From the NCBI RefSeq assembly GCF_000730285.1, contig NZ_CP007174.1, forward strand, positions 1 to 64,000: DNA of 64,000 bases. The letters run 5' to 3'. The notes under the pieces were generated by a model. It did not search any database, was not told where the DNA came from, and saw nothing but the letters and a program-made list of their open reading frames with translations. Both the position numbers and the translations under genes were made by a program. The stretch comes from Candidatus Nitrososphaera evergladensis SR1 (lineage in GTDB: Archaea > Thermoproteota > Nitrososphaeria > Nitrososphaerales > Nitrososphaeraceae). Of this stretch, positions 25,233 to 34,291 are shown one piece after another. Numbering within the stretch: position 1 is the stretch's first letter; the number at the start of each line of letters is the position of its first letter.

Positions 25233-26108
25233 ATGGCGCTAGAAATCCTCGAATTTGGCTTTATGCAACGCGCCCTCATTGCCGGCGTTGCAGTCGCGAT
25301 AACAACTTCTGTAATCGGGCTTTTTTTGGTGCTCAGGCGCAACTCGCTCTTTGGCGACGCGCTGTCGCACGTCGCGTTTGGCGGGATAGCGGTGGGGCTT
25401 GTGGCCGGGATATACCCGCTGTGGACAGGCCTTGCGCTTTCCATTGCTGGCGCGCTTGGCATCACGAAACTGAGGCAGTCGGCCAAGATACCGGCCGACG
25501 CGACGGTGGCAATACTGTTGTCGTCCGGCCTTGCGCTTGGCATCCTGCTTGTCAGCGCGTCGGGGGGCTTTACGCTTGACCTGTTCAGCTTTTTGTTTGG
25601 GAGCATACTGCTTGTCAGCGTCAACGACACGCTTGCCATCCTAGCCCTTGCCGGCGTCATCCTTGCAATAATCGTCACGCTGCACAAGAAATTCATGTAC
25701 ATCACGTTTGACGAGGAGCAGGCAAGGGTCAGCGGCCTGCCAATTTCAAAATTGAACTACCTGTTTGTAGTACTTGCAAGCGTCGCGGCGGTGGTCTCGA
25801 TGCGACTTGTGGGAATCCTGCTCGTGTCGGCGCTGATAGTGATACCAAACGTCACGGCGCTCTTGTTCGGCAGGGGGTTCAAGAAGACCGCGCTGATTTC
25901 AGTGGCAGTTTCGGTGTTTTCGGTACTGACCGGCATTGCGGTTTCCTATGCGTTCAACCTTGCGCCGGCAGGAACTATAGTGCTGGTGTCAGCCGCTGTG
26001 TTTGTTGCAGCACTTGCCGGCAGGCAGACAATGGCAGTAAAAAGGAGGCAGGCTGCTGCTTCTGCAGAGGCAGCAACGGCACCTGCAGAAGAGATCAGCA
26101 GAGACTAG
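25233..26108 (+). CDS. znuB: Metal ABC transporter permease (ZnuB-like)
   Basis: 291 residues, eight or nine hydrophobic segments of the ABC-3 family, including FLVLRRNSLFGDALSHVAFG, SFLFGSILLVS and MRLVGILLVSALIVIPNVTA. Starts 15 bp after the ATPase gene. The C-terminal tail is Ala/Glu-rich and cytosolic. Completes the transporter controlled by the NikR-like repressor. Confidence 0.93.
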   Translation: MALEILEFGFMQRALIAGVAVAITTSVIGLFLVLRRNSLFGDALSHVAFGGIAVGLVAGIYPLWTGLALSIAGALGITKLRQSAKIPADATVAILLSSGLALGILLVSASGGFTLDLFSFLFGSILLVSVNDTLAILALAGVILAIIVTLHKKFMYITFDEEQARVSGLPISKLNYLFVVLASVAAVVSMRLVGILLVSALIVIPNVTALLFGRGFKKTALISVAVSVFSVLTGIAVSYAFNLAPAGTIVLVSAAVFVAALAGRQTMAVKRRQAAASAEAATAPAEEISRD

Positions 26109-26191
26109 TTCGCACATTCTCAGAAAGGCATGTGCCGGTAATGATAGCGGCGCTACTACAGGCTTGTACAGAAAAAAAGACTCTATTGCGG

Positions 26192-26791
26192 CTAGAAGCT
26201 AAAGTCCCCACCGCCAAAGTCGCCACCGCCGAAATCTCCTCCACCGCCGCTGTCCATGCCGCCACCGCCACCATCAGCGCCGGCTCCTCCGCCGTCAGTT
26301 CCGGCGTCGGCACCACCTGCGCCAGTGTCAACGCCCTGGTCGCCGGCAAGCGCCGTCTCGGTAGGGGTCAGCGCGGCTCCCATGAACGACATCATGGACA
26401 TGAAGAACATGGCGTTCATTATGCCGGAGAACAGCATGAAGGGAAGCCACATCCTGTCGTTCTGCATAGAGTTCTGCAGCTGCTGCGTCTGGCCGTTGGA
26501 ATACCATTGCTGAAACTCTTGGAACTTGCGCTCAAGCTCTTGCTTTTTGGCTGCAAGCACGCGCATACCGGTCTCTGTTACCGTCAGCTCCTCCTTCTTG
26601 CCTCCAAAAAATCCCTTTTTCTCGCTCTTTATTATGAGGCGCTGGGCCGCAAGGTCGTTAACTATCATCTCTACGAGGGCCTTGTCGAGCTTCGTGACCT
26701 TGGCTATCTTGCCTACTGATTTCACTCCCCTAGAGATCGCATCAAGGACCATGAAGTGGTTAGGGCTTTCGTTTACCGATGATGATGACAT
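26192..26791 (-). CDS. Winged-helix protein with membrane segment and Gly-rich tail
   Basis: 199 residues. A winged-helix domain at ~10-82 (VLDAISRGVKSVGKIAKVTK, later IIKSEKKGFFG and ELTVTETGMRVLA), a coiled-coil linker (~82-108), a Met/Phe-rich hydrophobic segment (~114-138) and a low-complexity tail of GGG/D/F repeats ending DFGGGDFGGGDFSF. The tail resembles low-complexity phase-separating sequences. A membrane-tethered DNA-binding regulator is the simplest reading. No named family recognised. Confidence 0.72.
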   Translation of the reverse strand: MSSSSVNESPNHFMVLDAISRGVKSVGKIAKVTKLDKALVEMIVNDLAAQRLIIKSEKKGFFGGKKEELTVTETGMRVLAAKKQELERKFQEFQQWYSNGQTQQLQNSMQNDRMWLPFMLFSGIMNAMFFMSMMSFMGAALTPTETALAGDQGVDTGAGGADAGTDGGGAGADGGGGGMDSGGGGDFGGGDFGGGDFSF

Positions 26792-26834
26792 ATATTTTCT
26801 CCTCTTCCCGGTATTATCTCCGTTGAATGATGAT

Positions 26835-27407
26835 TTAAATTATTTCCCCGGATCCTGCTTCGTTATAATGGATGGCGCGGTACAGCGCCACTATGGACGC
26901 CGCGTTCAGTATCCTGCCCTCAAGGAGCATCTTTTTCACTCTTTGCACTGGCACAAAGCTCACTTGAGATATCTTTTCCATGCTGCCAAGCCTTTTTGTG
27001 CCGGTGTCCTCAAGGCCGTATGCGGCAAACACGTTGCCTGTCTGCTCAAACATGGAATAGTCAAGCGTGTACGAGCCCACCAGTACCATCTTTTTTGCGA
27101 CATAGCCTGTCTCTTCTTCCAGCTCGCGCCTTGCCGCCTGCAGAGGCGACTCGCCCTTTTCGATGTAGCCGGAGGGCACCTCAACCTGGTACGAGTCTAC
27201 AAGGTGCCGGTAGCTCTTGATTGTAAGGATGCTCTTTGCGTCGTCTGAAAAGGGCACGATGGTAGAATAGTCAAGGCGCCGGCCGCGTATGTAGGTCTTT
27301 TTCCTCTTGCCGGCAAGGTCCATCTCGTCCTCGTACACGGACAGGTAGCGGTGGCCGTACACTTTTTTCGATGACAGAATCTTCCAGCCTTCCGGGGCGT
27401 TTTTCAC
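26835..27407 (-). CDS. Nudix hydrolase (ADP-ribose pyrophosphatase type)
   Basis: 190 residues. Complete Nudix box G80-x5-E86-x7-R94-E95-L-E-E98-E99-x-G101 in SGYIEKGESPLQAARRELEE. The Y-R-H-L-V-D-S-YQVEVPSG region preceding it fits ADP-ribose and nucleoside-diphosphate-sugar hydrolases. Cytosolic. On the minus strand between two unrelated genes; a promoter is likely near 27410-27430. Confidence 0.88.
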   Translation of the reverse strand: MKNAPEGWKILSSKKVYGHRYLSVYEDEMDLAGKRKKTYIRGRRLDYSTIVPFSDDAKSILTIKSYRHLVDSYQVEVPSGYIEKGESPLQAARRELEEETGYVAKKMVLVGSYTLDYSMFEQTGNVFAAYGLEDTGTKRLGSMEKISQVSFVPVQRVKKMLLEGRILNAASIVALYRAIHYNEAGSGEII

Positions 27408-27431
27408 GCACCCTGTGCTGCGTTATTGGGA

Positions 27432-27617
27432 TTAAAAGATCTCGCCCATGTCCTTTCTTATCCCGCCAAGGCCCGTCTTTGCCTTCTGGGCACATTCAAG
27501 GCAGACTCCGGGGGAGAAGGGAAAGTCCCGGGTACAGTTCTTGCACACCGGCCTCTTGCAGTCGGCACAGTCAAGCGTGGCTGTCCTTGCGTTGCAGATA
27601 TAGCACAGGGTCGTCAT
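27432..27617 (-). CDS. B-box-like zinc-finger protein, 61 aa
   Basis: From the ATG at 27617 (five codons inside a longer open frame). Cysteines are arranged C-x2-C (CYIC), C-x2-C (CADC), C-x2-C (CKNC) and C-x2-C (CLEC), a double zinc-binding fold resembling B-box or FYVE-like fingers. Tail GLGGIRKDMGEIF. Likely a protein-protein interaction module; seen in other Thaumarchaea in my recollection. Confidence 0.65.
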   Translation of the reverse strand: MTTLCYICNARTATLDCADCKRPVCKNCTRDFPFSPGVCLECAQKAKTGLGGIRKDMGEIF

Positions 27618-27739
27618 GCCATTGTTTCGCAACAGTTGCGTAAAAGGTTGTTGCTGCTATCGACGACACAGCTTTGCTAAAAAGTGTAAGTACCTAGACT
27701 TGCAGAGAGTTTATAGACTTCAATTGCCATTTGAGCGCA

Positions 27740-28147
27740 ATGGCAACAAAAATTTTTGTGAATTTACCAGTCAAAGATCTCAACAAGACGGTGGAATTCT
27801 TTACCAAGCTTGGTTTTACGTTCAACCCTCAATTTACCGACGAGAACGCAACGTGCATGATGGTAGGCGAAGACATATTCGTGATGCTCTTGGTTGAAAG
27901 ATTTTTCAAGACTTTTACCAAAAAGGAAATTTCCGATACTACGAAAAACACAGAGGTGATAGTGGCGCTATCGGCCGAAAGCAGAGAAAAAGTGGACCAG
28001 CTGATGAAGAAGGTCATCGAAGCTGGAGGCAAAGAACCCAGAGCGCCGCAAGATTATGGATGGATGTACGGGCGTGCCTTTGAAGACATTAATGGACATC
28101 TTTGGGAGATATTCTACATGGACGAAAGCGCGGTCAAAAAAGAGTAG
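27740..28147 (+). CDS. VOC/glyoxalase-superfamily protein
   Basis: 135 residues from ATG 27740. Two betaalphabetabetabeta modules of the vicinal-oxygen-chelate fold: FVNLPVKDLNKTVEFFTKLGF, and YGWMYGRAFEDINGHLWEIFYMD with a metal-site Glu near the end. Similar to PhnB/glyoxalase-like proteins common in bacteria. Composition is AT-richer than flanking genes, compatible with transfer. Confidence 0.84.
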   Translation: MATKIFVNLPVKDLNKTVEFFTKLGFTFNPQFTDENATCMMVGEDIFVMLLVERFFKTFTKKEISDTTKNTEVIVALSAESREKVDQLMKKVIEAGGKEPRAPQDYGWMYGRAFEDINGHLWEIFYMDESAVKKE

Positions 28148-28314
28148 AAAAAAATACTATCCATAAAAAATGTGGAAACGGCGCCTTTTCTCGGAGAGAT
28201 CTCGCAGGGTTTTTGATGAACCGCTGGCTTGTTAGCAAGAAGAGGTATTTTTTAAACAACAACAGCAAAAGCCGGCGATACCGTTAAATCCTATAGCAGG
28301 CGCCAGATTTTCCG

Positions 28315-29508
28315 ATGGTGTCTTCTGCCGCTGTTGCTGCTGCAGGAAGGCAGGGTCGCATTTTCGCCTGCACCAGCAAGACGGAAAAAGAATGCCTTGA
28401 CAGGATGCTGTTTGCCACTGGCAGGCTGTACGGCGAAGGCGTGCTTGCCATAAAAAAGGGCGACCCGCTGTTTTTGCTGAACCTTGACACCGACGTGCTG
28501 TACGGGACTTTTGCGGCAGACTCGGACGGCAAGAAAGACATCGAGCCGGAGGCATGGGCAGGAAGATACCCGTACCAGGTAAGGGTATCGCAGCAAAATG
28601 GCAAAGCGGCGCATTCGATAAAGGGCGCCAAGAAAATCCTTTCGCAGATGGGCCTTGGCTGGCGCGACGCGCTCTCGCCCGCTGCGGCAGAGGCGCTTTC
28701 CAACTACCTTGAAAACCCAAACGGCAAGATTGCATCGTTTGAGAAGGATGAAGAGGACGAAAAGCCCCGGCTAGAGTCAACCACGCTGTGGGACTATCCC
28801 CGGCAGAGCTACGGCAAGACGCCCAAGGGAAGCAACAAGTATGCAGGAGTCACGCCGGCGTTTGCGATATACAACATGGTAAAGCGCTACACCGAGCCGG
28901 GCGACCTTGTGCTCGACCCGATGGCAGGAAGCGGCACCACGCTTGACGTCTGCAGAGAAGAAGGCAGAAGGTGCAGGGCGTTTGACATTTCGCCCGTCAG
29001 GCCCGACATCGTGCAGAACGACGCGCGCAAGATCCCGCTTGCAGACGAAAGCGTCGACATGGTTTTCATCGACTCGCCGTACGGCGACAACATCGACTAC
29101 AACGACCAACCCGGCAACATCGGCAAGATCTCTGCCGAAACCGATGAGTTTTACGACGAGCTTGAAAAAGTGATGGCAGAGTGCCGCCGCGTGATGAAGC
29201 CCGGCAAGGCAATAGGATGGGTAATCGGCGACCAGTGGGTGCACAAGAAATTCACGCCCGTCGGATTCAAGGTGTACGAGCGGCTGTGCAAGCATTTTGA
29301 AACAGTCGACATCATATGCCTTGCAAGGCGCGGCCAGACGTCAAACACAGGCGTGTGGCACAACCGTGCGCTGAGATTCAACTTTTACCTGCGGGGCTTC
29401 AAGTACCTTTTCATAATGAGAAAGCCAGACGGCAATAGCGCATCGCCTGCAGGCAAGAAAGAGAAGAAGAAAAAGGTAAGCTGGACCCAATATACCAGAA
29501 AAAAATAG
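28315..29508 (+). CDS. DCD-like domain fused to N6/N4-type methyltransferase
   Basis: 397 residues from GTG 28315 or nearby. N-terminal ~13-110 (GRIFACTSKTEKECLDRMLF, then IKKGDPLFLLN and VLYGTFAADSDG) matches the plant-type DCD domain pattern, a PUA/EVE-like fold. The C-terminal methyltransferase has motif I DPMAGSGTT (201-209) and motif IV DSPY (253-256), preceded by LWDYPRQSYGKTP and GVTPAFAIYN, typical of DNA N6-adenine/N4-cytosine enzymes; tRNA or rRNA methylation is an alternative. Basic KKEKKKK tail. The fusion suggests modified-nucleotide recognition linked to modification. No restriction enzyme gene is adjacent. Confidence 0.8.
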   Translation: MVSSAAVAAAGRQGRIFACTSKTEKECLDRMLFATGRLYGEGVLAIKKGDPLFLLNLDTDVLYGTFAADSDGKKDIEPEAWAGRYPYQVRVSQQNGKAAHSIKGAKKILSQMGLGWRDALSPAAAEALSNYLENPNGKIASFEKDEEDEKPRLESTTLWDYPRQSYGKTPKGSNKYAGVTPAFAIYNMVKRYTEPGDLVLDPMAGSGTTLDVCREEGRRCRAFDISPVRPDIVQNDARKIPLADESVDMVFIDSPYGDNIDYNDQPGNIGKISAETDEFYDELEKVMAECRRVMKPGKAIGWVIGDQWVHKKFTPVGFKVYERLCKHFETVDIICLARRGQTSNTGVWHNRALRFNFYLRGFKYLFIMRKPDGNSASPAGKKEKKKKVSWTQYTRKK

Positions 29509-29547
29509 TCATAATGCAAATAATCTCCATCCAAGCAAAATGAAAGG

Positions 29548-30510
29548 TTGTACAAAATAGCGGCAACATCGCTGTCGCTTGCCGCGCTCGCTGCTGCCTT
29601 TTTCTCCATATCAATGTCAGGCGCAGCAACAACAACAAACTTGGCGTTTGCACAAGAAGAAGAAAAAGAAAAGCCTGAAAGCCGCACGGTGGGCGTGTAC
29701 CTTGTCAATGTTGGCAAGGTCGACCTGCAGGCAGGCTCGTACGACATTGACTTTTACATCTGGTTTTCATCAGACGATCCAAACGCCAACTTTACCAAAA
29801 GCGCGCCGCGCTTTGACTTTATGAACGCGTTCAACGCCACCATCACGCCTTCGCAAGTAGAGCCTGGCTATTACGAAGCGCGCGTCGAAGGCACGTTTGT
29901 CAAGAACATGGATTTCCGCCAGTACCCCTTTGACACGCAGCGGCTGACGGTCGAAGTCGAGGGCTTTGAGCCCGTGGAAAAGCTGGTGTTCAAGCCGGAT
30001 ACCGCGTCAAGCGGCTTTGACGACCTGATAAACGTGCCGGGCTGGACGCTTGACGGAAGCAGTTCTGAAGTCATCAACCACCACTACCGCGAAGGGACTT
30101 TCTCGCGCTATATCTTTGCGTTTGCAATAGAGCGCGCCCCGCTGTCGGCGTTTCTAAAGACGATCTTTCCCGTCCTGATAATAACCGCAATAGCGATGCT
30201 TGCCTTCTGGATGAGCCCGGCCCACTTTGCGGCAAGGGTAAGCCTTGCAGCTTCAACGCTGCTTGCGGCAGTCGCCGCGCACCTGAGCGCGGCAAATCAG
30301 CTTCCACCGATAGGCTACCTGACTTTCATGGACAAGATAATGATAATCGTCTACGCGCTGTTTCTGAACAACCTGCTGTCTCTGGTTCTCCAGATGAGGC
30401 TAGTCGACCGCGGCAAGGAGCAGGAGGCGCTCAGGGTAAACGCAAGGATGCGCAGGCTGATGCCGGTGATAATAGTCGTGATACTTGCTATCCTCGTCCC
30501 GTTTGTCTGA
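29548..30510 (+). CDS. Pentameric ligand-gated ion channel homologue
   Basis: 320 residues from TTG 29548; an ATG eight bases upstream is in another frame and quickly stops. Signal peptide (~1-35), extracellular beta-sandwich with the Pro-loop RQYPFDTQRL (124-133; bacterial homologues lack the loop cysteines, as here), and four membrane helices at about 199-220, 227-250, 257-283 and 303-320. Matches GLIC/ELIC-type Cys-loop receptor relatives. Ligand and ion selectivity unknown. Starts 39 bp after the methyltransferase gene. Confidence 0.85.
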   Translation: MYKIAATSLSLAALAAAFFSISMSGAATTTNLAFAQEEEKEKPESRTVGVYLVNVGKVDLQAGSYDIDFYIWFSSDDPNANFTKSAPRFDFMNAFNATITPSQVEPGYYEARVEGTFVKNMDFRQYPFDTQRLTVEVEGFEPVEKLVFKPDTASSGFDDLINVPGWTLDGSSSEVINHHYREGTFSRYIFAFAIERAPLSAFLKTIFPVLIITAIAMLAFWMSPAHFAARVSLAASTLLAAVAAHLSAANQLPPIGYLTFMDKIMIIVYALFLNNLLSLVLQMRLVDRGKEQEALRVNARMRRLMPVIIVVILAILVPFV

Positions 30511-30535
30511 CTGACTGACTGTATATGTTGCTGGA

Positions 30536-31633
30536 TCACTTGTGTTGGATATTGCTGCGCTCTATTACCTCTTCAATAGTCTCGTTGAGCGCGGCTTCTG
30601 CAATGTCGCTTGCGTATTCGGCGGTGCGCCTGATGTCCTCAAGCACCAGTTTCAGGCTCGCCGGGTCGCGTGATTTTTCCACGAACCCAAGCGCCTCCTG
30701 CTCAAGCGCGTGGATGCCTTCCACCTGGTCGACCGTCTTGTCGGCAAGCTGGTAGTCCCGGCGCAGGAGCGCCTCGACAGAATCGCCAAGCACGGTAAGC
30801 GCAAGGTAGCTCATCTTTTCTATCTTTTGCAGCGTCTCCCTTGGTATCTTGTCCTTTAGTTTTGCGGCCATCTCGGCAATGCCGCACGCGTGGTCGGCCA
30901 CGCGCTCGATGCTCTTTACGGCCACGCGGTAGCTCAGGCAGTCTGACGGGCTCTTCAGTCCCATCTCTCGGAGGACGCGGCCGTTCTGGGTCGCCATCAC
31001 CAGGTTCCTCAATACGTAGAGGCTGAACCGGTCGACCTCGTCGTCGGATTTTATCACCTCCCTTGCAAGCTCCAGGTTGAGTTCTGAAAGGGCGGTCATG
31101 GCGTCCCTGTGCATCGACGACGCGATGAGGTACATGCGCCTGATGGCAGTGTTGACCGAAAGCTCGGGCAATGACAACAATACCTGTAGTGTGATAATGT
31201 CTGATGCGTCGGCTATCATCTCGGTGCCGACAAGGTTGCGCCTCACCACGTCGCGGACGGCATCGCGAAGTGCAGGGTTTATCCTCCCTGCCTTTAATTT
31301 CAAATGGATGATGTTATAGCCGGCAAGGTACATCGACACCACCTTGCGCCGGAGGGAGCTTTCGCCCTCGCTTGAAGAAGAAGTGATTATCGCGGTCGCC
31401 TCGGCAAGCGACTCTGCCGGGCCGGTGTTCGTAGGGACTATGGAGAGCGAGTTGTCAGTCTCGCGTACAAGCGTCACTTGGTCGCCGGCGTGAAGGTGCA
31501 TCTCCTCTATCCACCTTTTCGGCAGCGAAAGCACGTAGGTCGACCTGCCGGTGAACTGCACCTTGCGGACTTCCTTCTGGTCTGTTGCTGCCGCGCTGCC
31601 GGCAGCAGTAGTAGTAGTTGCTGTCGTCCTCAA
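30536..31633 (-). CDS. AbrB-PhoU fusion, phosphate-uptake regulator
   Basis: 365 residues. N-terminal SpoVT/AbrB-like swapped-hairpin (KVQFTGRSTYVLSLPKRWIE and GDQVTLVRE, ~23-60) followed by PhoU-type helical repeats (~100-355), with E/DxxxD metal-binding motifs such as KSIERVADHA. PhoU proteins sense transporter status; a DNA-binding head suggests direct transcriptional control. Located downstream of pst genes but separated from the other phoU by 103 bp. Confidence 0.84.
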   Translation of the reverse strand: MRTTATTTTAAGSAAATDQKEVRKVQFTGRSTYVLSLPKRWIEEMHLHAGDQVTLVRETDNSLSIVPTNTGPAESLAEATAIITSSSSEGESSLRRKVVSMYLAGYNIIHLKLKAGRINPALRDAVRDVVRRNLVGTEMIADASDIITLQVLLSLPELSVNTAIRRMYLIASSMHRDAMTALSELNLELAREVIKSDDEVDRFSLYVLRNLVMATQNGRVLREMGLKSPSDCLSYRVAVKSIERVADHACGIAEMAAKLKDKIPRETLQKIEKMSYLALTVLGDSVEALLRRDYQLADKTVDQVEGIHALEQEALGFVEKSRDPASLKLVLEDIRRTAEYASDIAEAALNETIEEVIERSNIQHK

Positions 31634-31736
31634 TATGCCAAGAATTGAGAAGCTATGAATAAACGGTTTGCGAGAATAGACTATGGCGCACTATGCGCGG
31701 CCACGTGTTCTATAGACACTATATAGTCTTCTTCCA

Positions 31737-32405
31737 TCACCGGCGCGGGCTTGACGTCCCGGTCACGATGTAATACACGGAATCGCCGATGTAGCACGCA
31801 TGGTCTGCTATCCTCTCAAGGTAGCGCAATATGAGCAGGCTGGATACATAGCAGCGCGGGTCTTTGACAAGGTCGTTGGAGCCTTTCTTCGTGCTCGGCG
31901 TTATCGCCTCGCGCACGTATTTCCTGTACAGGGCGTCGACCGTGTCGTCCATCTGGTACAGTTTTTGCGCGGCCTCCTTGTCCCTTGACTTTAACGCCTG
32001 CACGCTTGCGTGGATCATCTTGCGGGCAGTGTCGGCCATCTCCATCACGGCGCCCTTGTCGCAGTGCGACACGGAGCCCATCATGCCCATCACGTCGACG
32101 ATGTCGTAGGCGTAGCGCCCAAAGCGTGAAAAGCCGTACGAGATCTCGATGCATGAGCGGATGAAGCGCAGGTCTGTGGCCACCGGCTGGTACCTGGCGA
32201 TAAGCTCGACTGCAAGCTCGGTCACCTCGTCCTGCAGCACGCGCAGCTGCTCGGACCACTCGAATATCTTTTGCGACCTGTCGCTGCTGCCGTCGCCCTT
32301 TTCGTACAGCTCGATTGCAGTGTCGACGGAGCGCACGGAAAGCTCGGCCATGTCCATTATCAGGTTGCTCATGCTGCGCAGCCCATAGTCGAGGAGGCGG
32401 GTCAT
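31737..32405 (-). CDS. phoU: Phosphate transport regulator PhoU
   Basis: 222 residues, two PhoU three-helix repeats; the metal-binding-type segments FGRYAYDIVDVMG and YLERIADHACYIGDSVYYI are present. Negative regulator of Pst-type uptake. Its own TATA-like element TTATATAGTATATAAT lies upstream in the 71-bp gap behind pstB, so it can be made separately. Confidence 0.92.
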   Translation of the reverse strand: MTRLLDYGLRSMSNLIMDMAELSVRSVDTAIELYEKGDGSSDRSQKIFEWSEQLRVLQDEVTELAVELIARYQPVATDLRFIRSCIEISYGFSRFGRYAYDIVDVMGMMGSVSHCDKGAVMEMADTARKMIHASVQALKSRDKEAAQKLYQMDDTVDALYRKYVREAITPSTKKGSNDLVKDPRCYVSSLLILRYLERIADHACYIGDSVYYIVTGTSSPRR

Positions 32406-32476
32406 TTTATATGAAAAACACTCGCGTGTATTTTGTGCTTCTTCTTTTTCTCACTATATTATATACTATATAATAA

Positions 32477-33307
32477 CTAGCCAAACTTGCCCGAGATGTA
32501 GCGCTCGGTCAGCTCTTTTTCCGGGTTTTCAAACATCTGCTTTGTAGGGCCGTATTCGACAAGCTCTCCCAGGTACATGAACGCGGTGTAGTCAGAGACG
32601 CGGGCTGCCTGCTGCATGTTGTGCGTGACTATGATCACGGTCAGGTCCTTTTTCAGCTCGTGTATCAGCTCCTCTATTTTTGAGGATGCTATCGGGTCAA
32701 GGGCCGATGTCGGCTCATCCATCAAGAGCACTTCGGGCTGCATTGCAAGGGCGCGGGCGATGCACAGGCGCTGCTGCTGGCCGCCGGAAAGGCTGATTCC
32801 GGGCTTGGAAAGCTCGTTTTTCACCTCTTCCCACAGCGCTGCTCCTTTCAGGCTCTCCTCGACTATCTCGCCTAGCATCTTTTTGTCCCTGATGCCGTTC
32901 AGCTTTAGCCCTGCTGCAACGTTGTCAAAGATGCTCATGGTAGGAAACGGGTTTGGCTTTTGGAACACCATGCCAATCCTGCGCTTTATGAGGACAGGGT
33001 CTGTTTCCCTGCCGTAAATGTCAGTGTCATCGAGAAAGACGCTTCCCTGCACCCTGGCGCCGAGGGTCATCTCGTTCATTCGGTTGAGCGAGCGGATGAG
33101 CGTGGTCTTGCCGCAGCCAGACGGGCCGATGAGGGCAGTTGCCGTGTTTTCCTTGACGTCGAGGTTGATGCCCTTTAGCGCCTGCTTGTCAAAGAACCAG
33201 GAGTTGAGGCGCTGGACCGAAACCTTGTAGCCGGGCTTGGCTGATGTCGCTTGAGCCTCATAACTAGGGCTACCACTACTACTGAGGTATTCTTCGCTCG
33301 TCGTCAT
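32477..33307 (-). CDS. pstB: Phosphate ABC transporter ATPase
   Basis: 276 residues. Walker [10 protein letters not shown], signature [16 protein letters not shown], Walker [14 protein letters not shown], switch TH in [16 protein letters not shown] and the typical PstB end (YISGKFG). Drives high-affinity phosphate import with PstA/PstC. A ~30-residue Ser/Tyr-rich N-terminal extension precedes the core. Confidence 0.96.
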   Translation of the reverse strand: MTTSEEYLSSSGSPSYEAQATSAKPGYKVSVQRLNSWFFDKQALKGINLDVKENTATALIGPSGCGKTTLIRSLNRMNEMTLGARVQGSVFLDDTDIYGRETDPVLIKRRIGMVFQKPNPFPTMSIFDNVAAGLKLNGIRDKKMLGEIVEESLKGAALWEEVKNELSKPGISLSGGQQQRLCIARALAMQPEVLLMDEPTSALDPIASSKIEELIHELKKDLTVIIVTHNMQQAARVSDYTAFMYLGELVEYGPTKQMFENPEKELTERYISGKFG

Positions 33308-33379
33308 TCACGACGGTGTTTTTGGCTTTTGACTAATTATCAATTGCCTAAATAGATCACGTAGCACACTATAGAGCCC

Positions 33380-34288
33380 TTAGAGCTTTACAACATTGAC
33401 TCTGCCACGCTTGCGCCTCAGCACTACAAACCGGAGCACGATTGAAAGCGACAGCACTATCAGTATCAGTACGAGCGCGGCGCCCCATCCAAACGAGTGC
33501 GCGTGTTCGTACGGAAGCGAAGCAAGGCGCCATATCCTGAGCGGGAGCGCGTCGACAGGCCCGGAAAAGCCCTGAAAGAACAGGCTCGTGCCAAGGATGG
33601 TCATGATGAGGGGCGCAGTCTCGCCGGCTATCCTCGCAATTGCAAGTACGATGCCGGTCAGGACGCCGCTCTTTGCGGCCATCAGCGTTATAAAGATGGT
33701 CACCTTCCACTTTGGTATGCCAAGCGAGTGGCCTGCCTCGCGGACGGAGTTTGGCACGAGCTTGAGCGTCTCCTCCGTCACGCCGACTATGATGGGTATC
33801 ATGATGATGGACAATGCAACAGCGCCTGCAGTGATGTTGAACGACCCGATGGTGAGCACGAGCACAACGTATCCCACTATGCCGATGACGATGGACGGCA
33901 GGCCCGTCATGACGTTGTTAAGGAACCGCACTGCGCGGGCAAACCTGCTGTCCCGGGCGTACTCGGAAAGGTAGATGCCTGCAAGCACGCCCACCGGGAT
34001 GCCGATGAGCGACGCCAGCGCGACTACAAGCAGCGTGCCCTGTATGGCCGGCCCTATCCCGCCGTCGCCTGCTATTATGGAGCCCTGCGGCTGCGTCAGA
34101 AATTCTGCGGTTATGGCGCCTGCGCCGTTTTTCACCACTTCAACAAGGATGCTTCCAAGCGGGATCATTGCTGCCGCGATGCAGGCGACCGTGACTGCGG
34201 TGAACAGCTTGTCTGCGAGCCGGCGCCGGGCGTTTGTCCTGACCATCGCATCCTGGATCATTTTTTTGCGCTCCTGCCTTGGCTGCAT
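33380..34288 (-). CDS. pstA: Phosphate ABC transporter permease PstA
   Basis: 302 residues, six membrane segments; EAA-type loop around NSVREAGHSLGIPKWKVTIF and the conserved start of the core (MIPLGSILVEVV). Separated by 3 bp from pstC upstream and 72 bp from pstB downstream. Basic C-terminal RRKRGRVNVVKL is cytosolic. Confidence 0.94.
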   Translation of the reverse strand: MQPRQERKKMIQDAMVRTNARRRLADKLFTAVTVACIAAAMIPLGSILVEVVKNGAGAITAEFLTQPQGSIIAGDGGIGPAIQGTLLVVALASLIGIPVGVLAGIYLSEYARDSRFARAVRFLNNVMTGLPSIVIGIVGYVVLVLTIGSFNITAGAVALSIIMIPIIVGVTEETLKLVPNSVREAGHSLGIPKWKVTIFITLMAAKSGVLTGIVLAIARIAGETAPLIMTILGTSLFFQGFSGPVDALPLRIWRLASLPYEHAHSFGWGAALVLILIVLSLSIVLRFVVLRRKRGRVNVVKL

Positions 34289-34291
34289 GTG

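Noticed and set aside
26132-26719. 195-codon plus frame opposite the winged-helix gene
   Set aside because: Antisense shadow of the Gly-rich tail and helices; no homology pattern.
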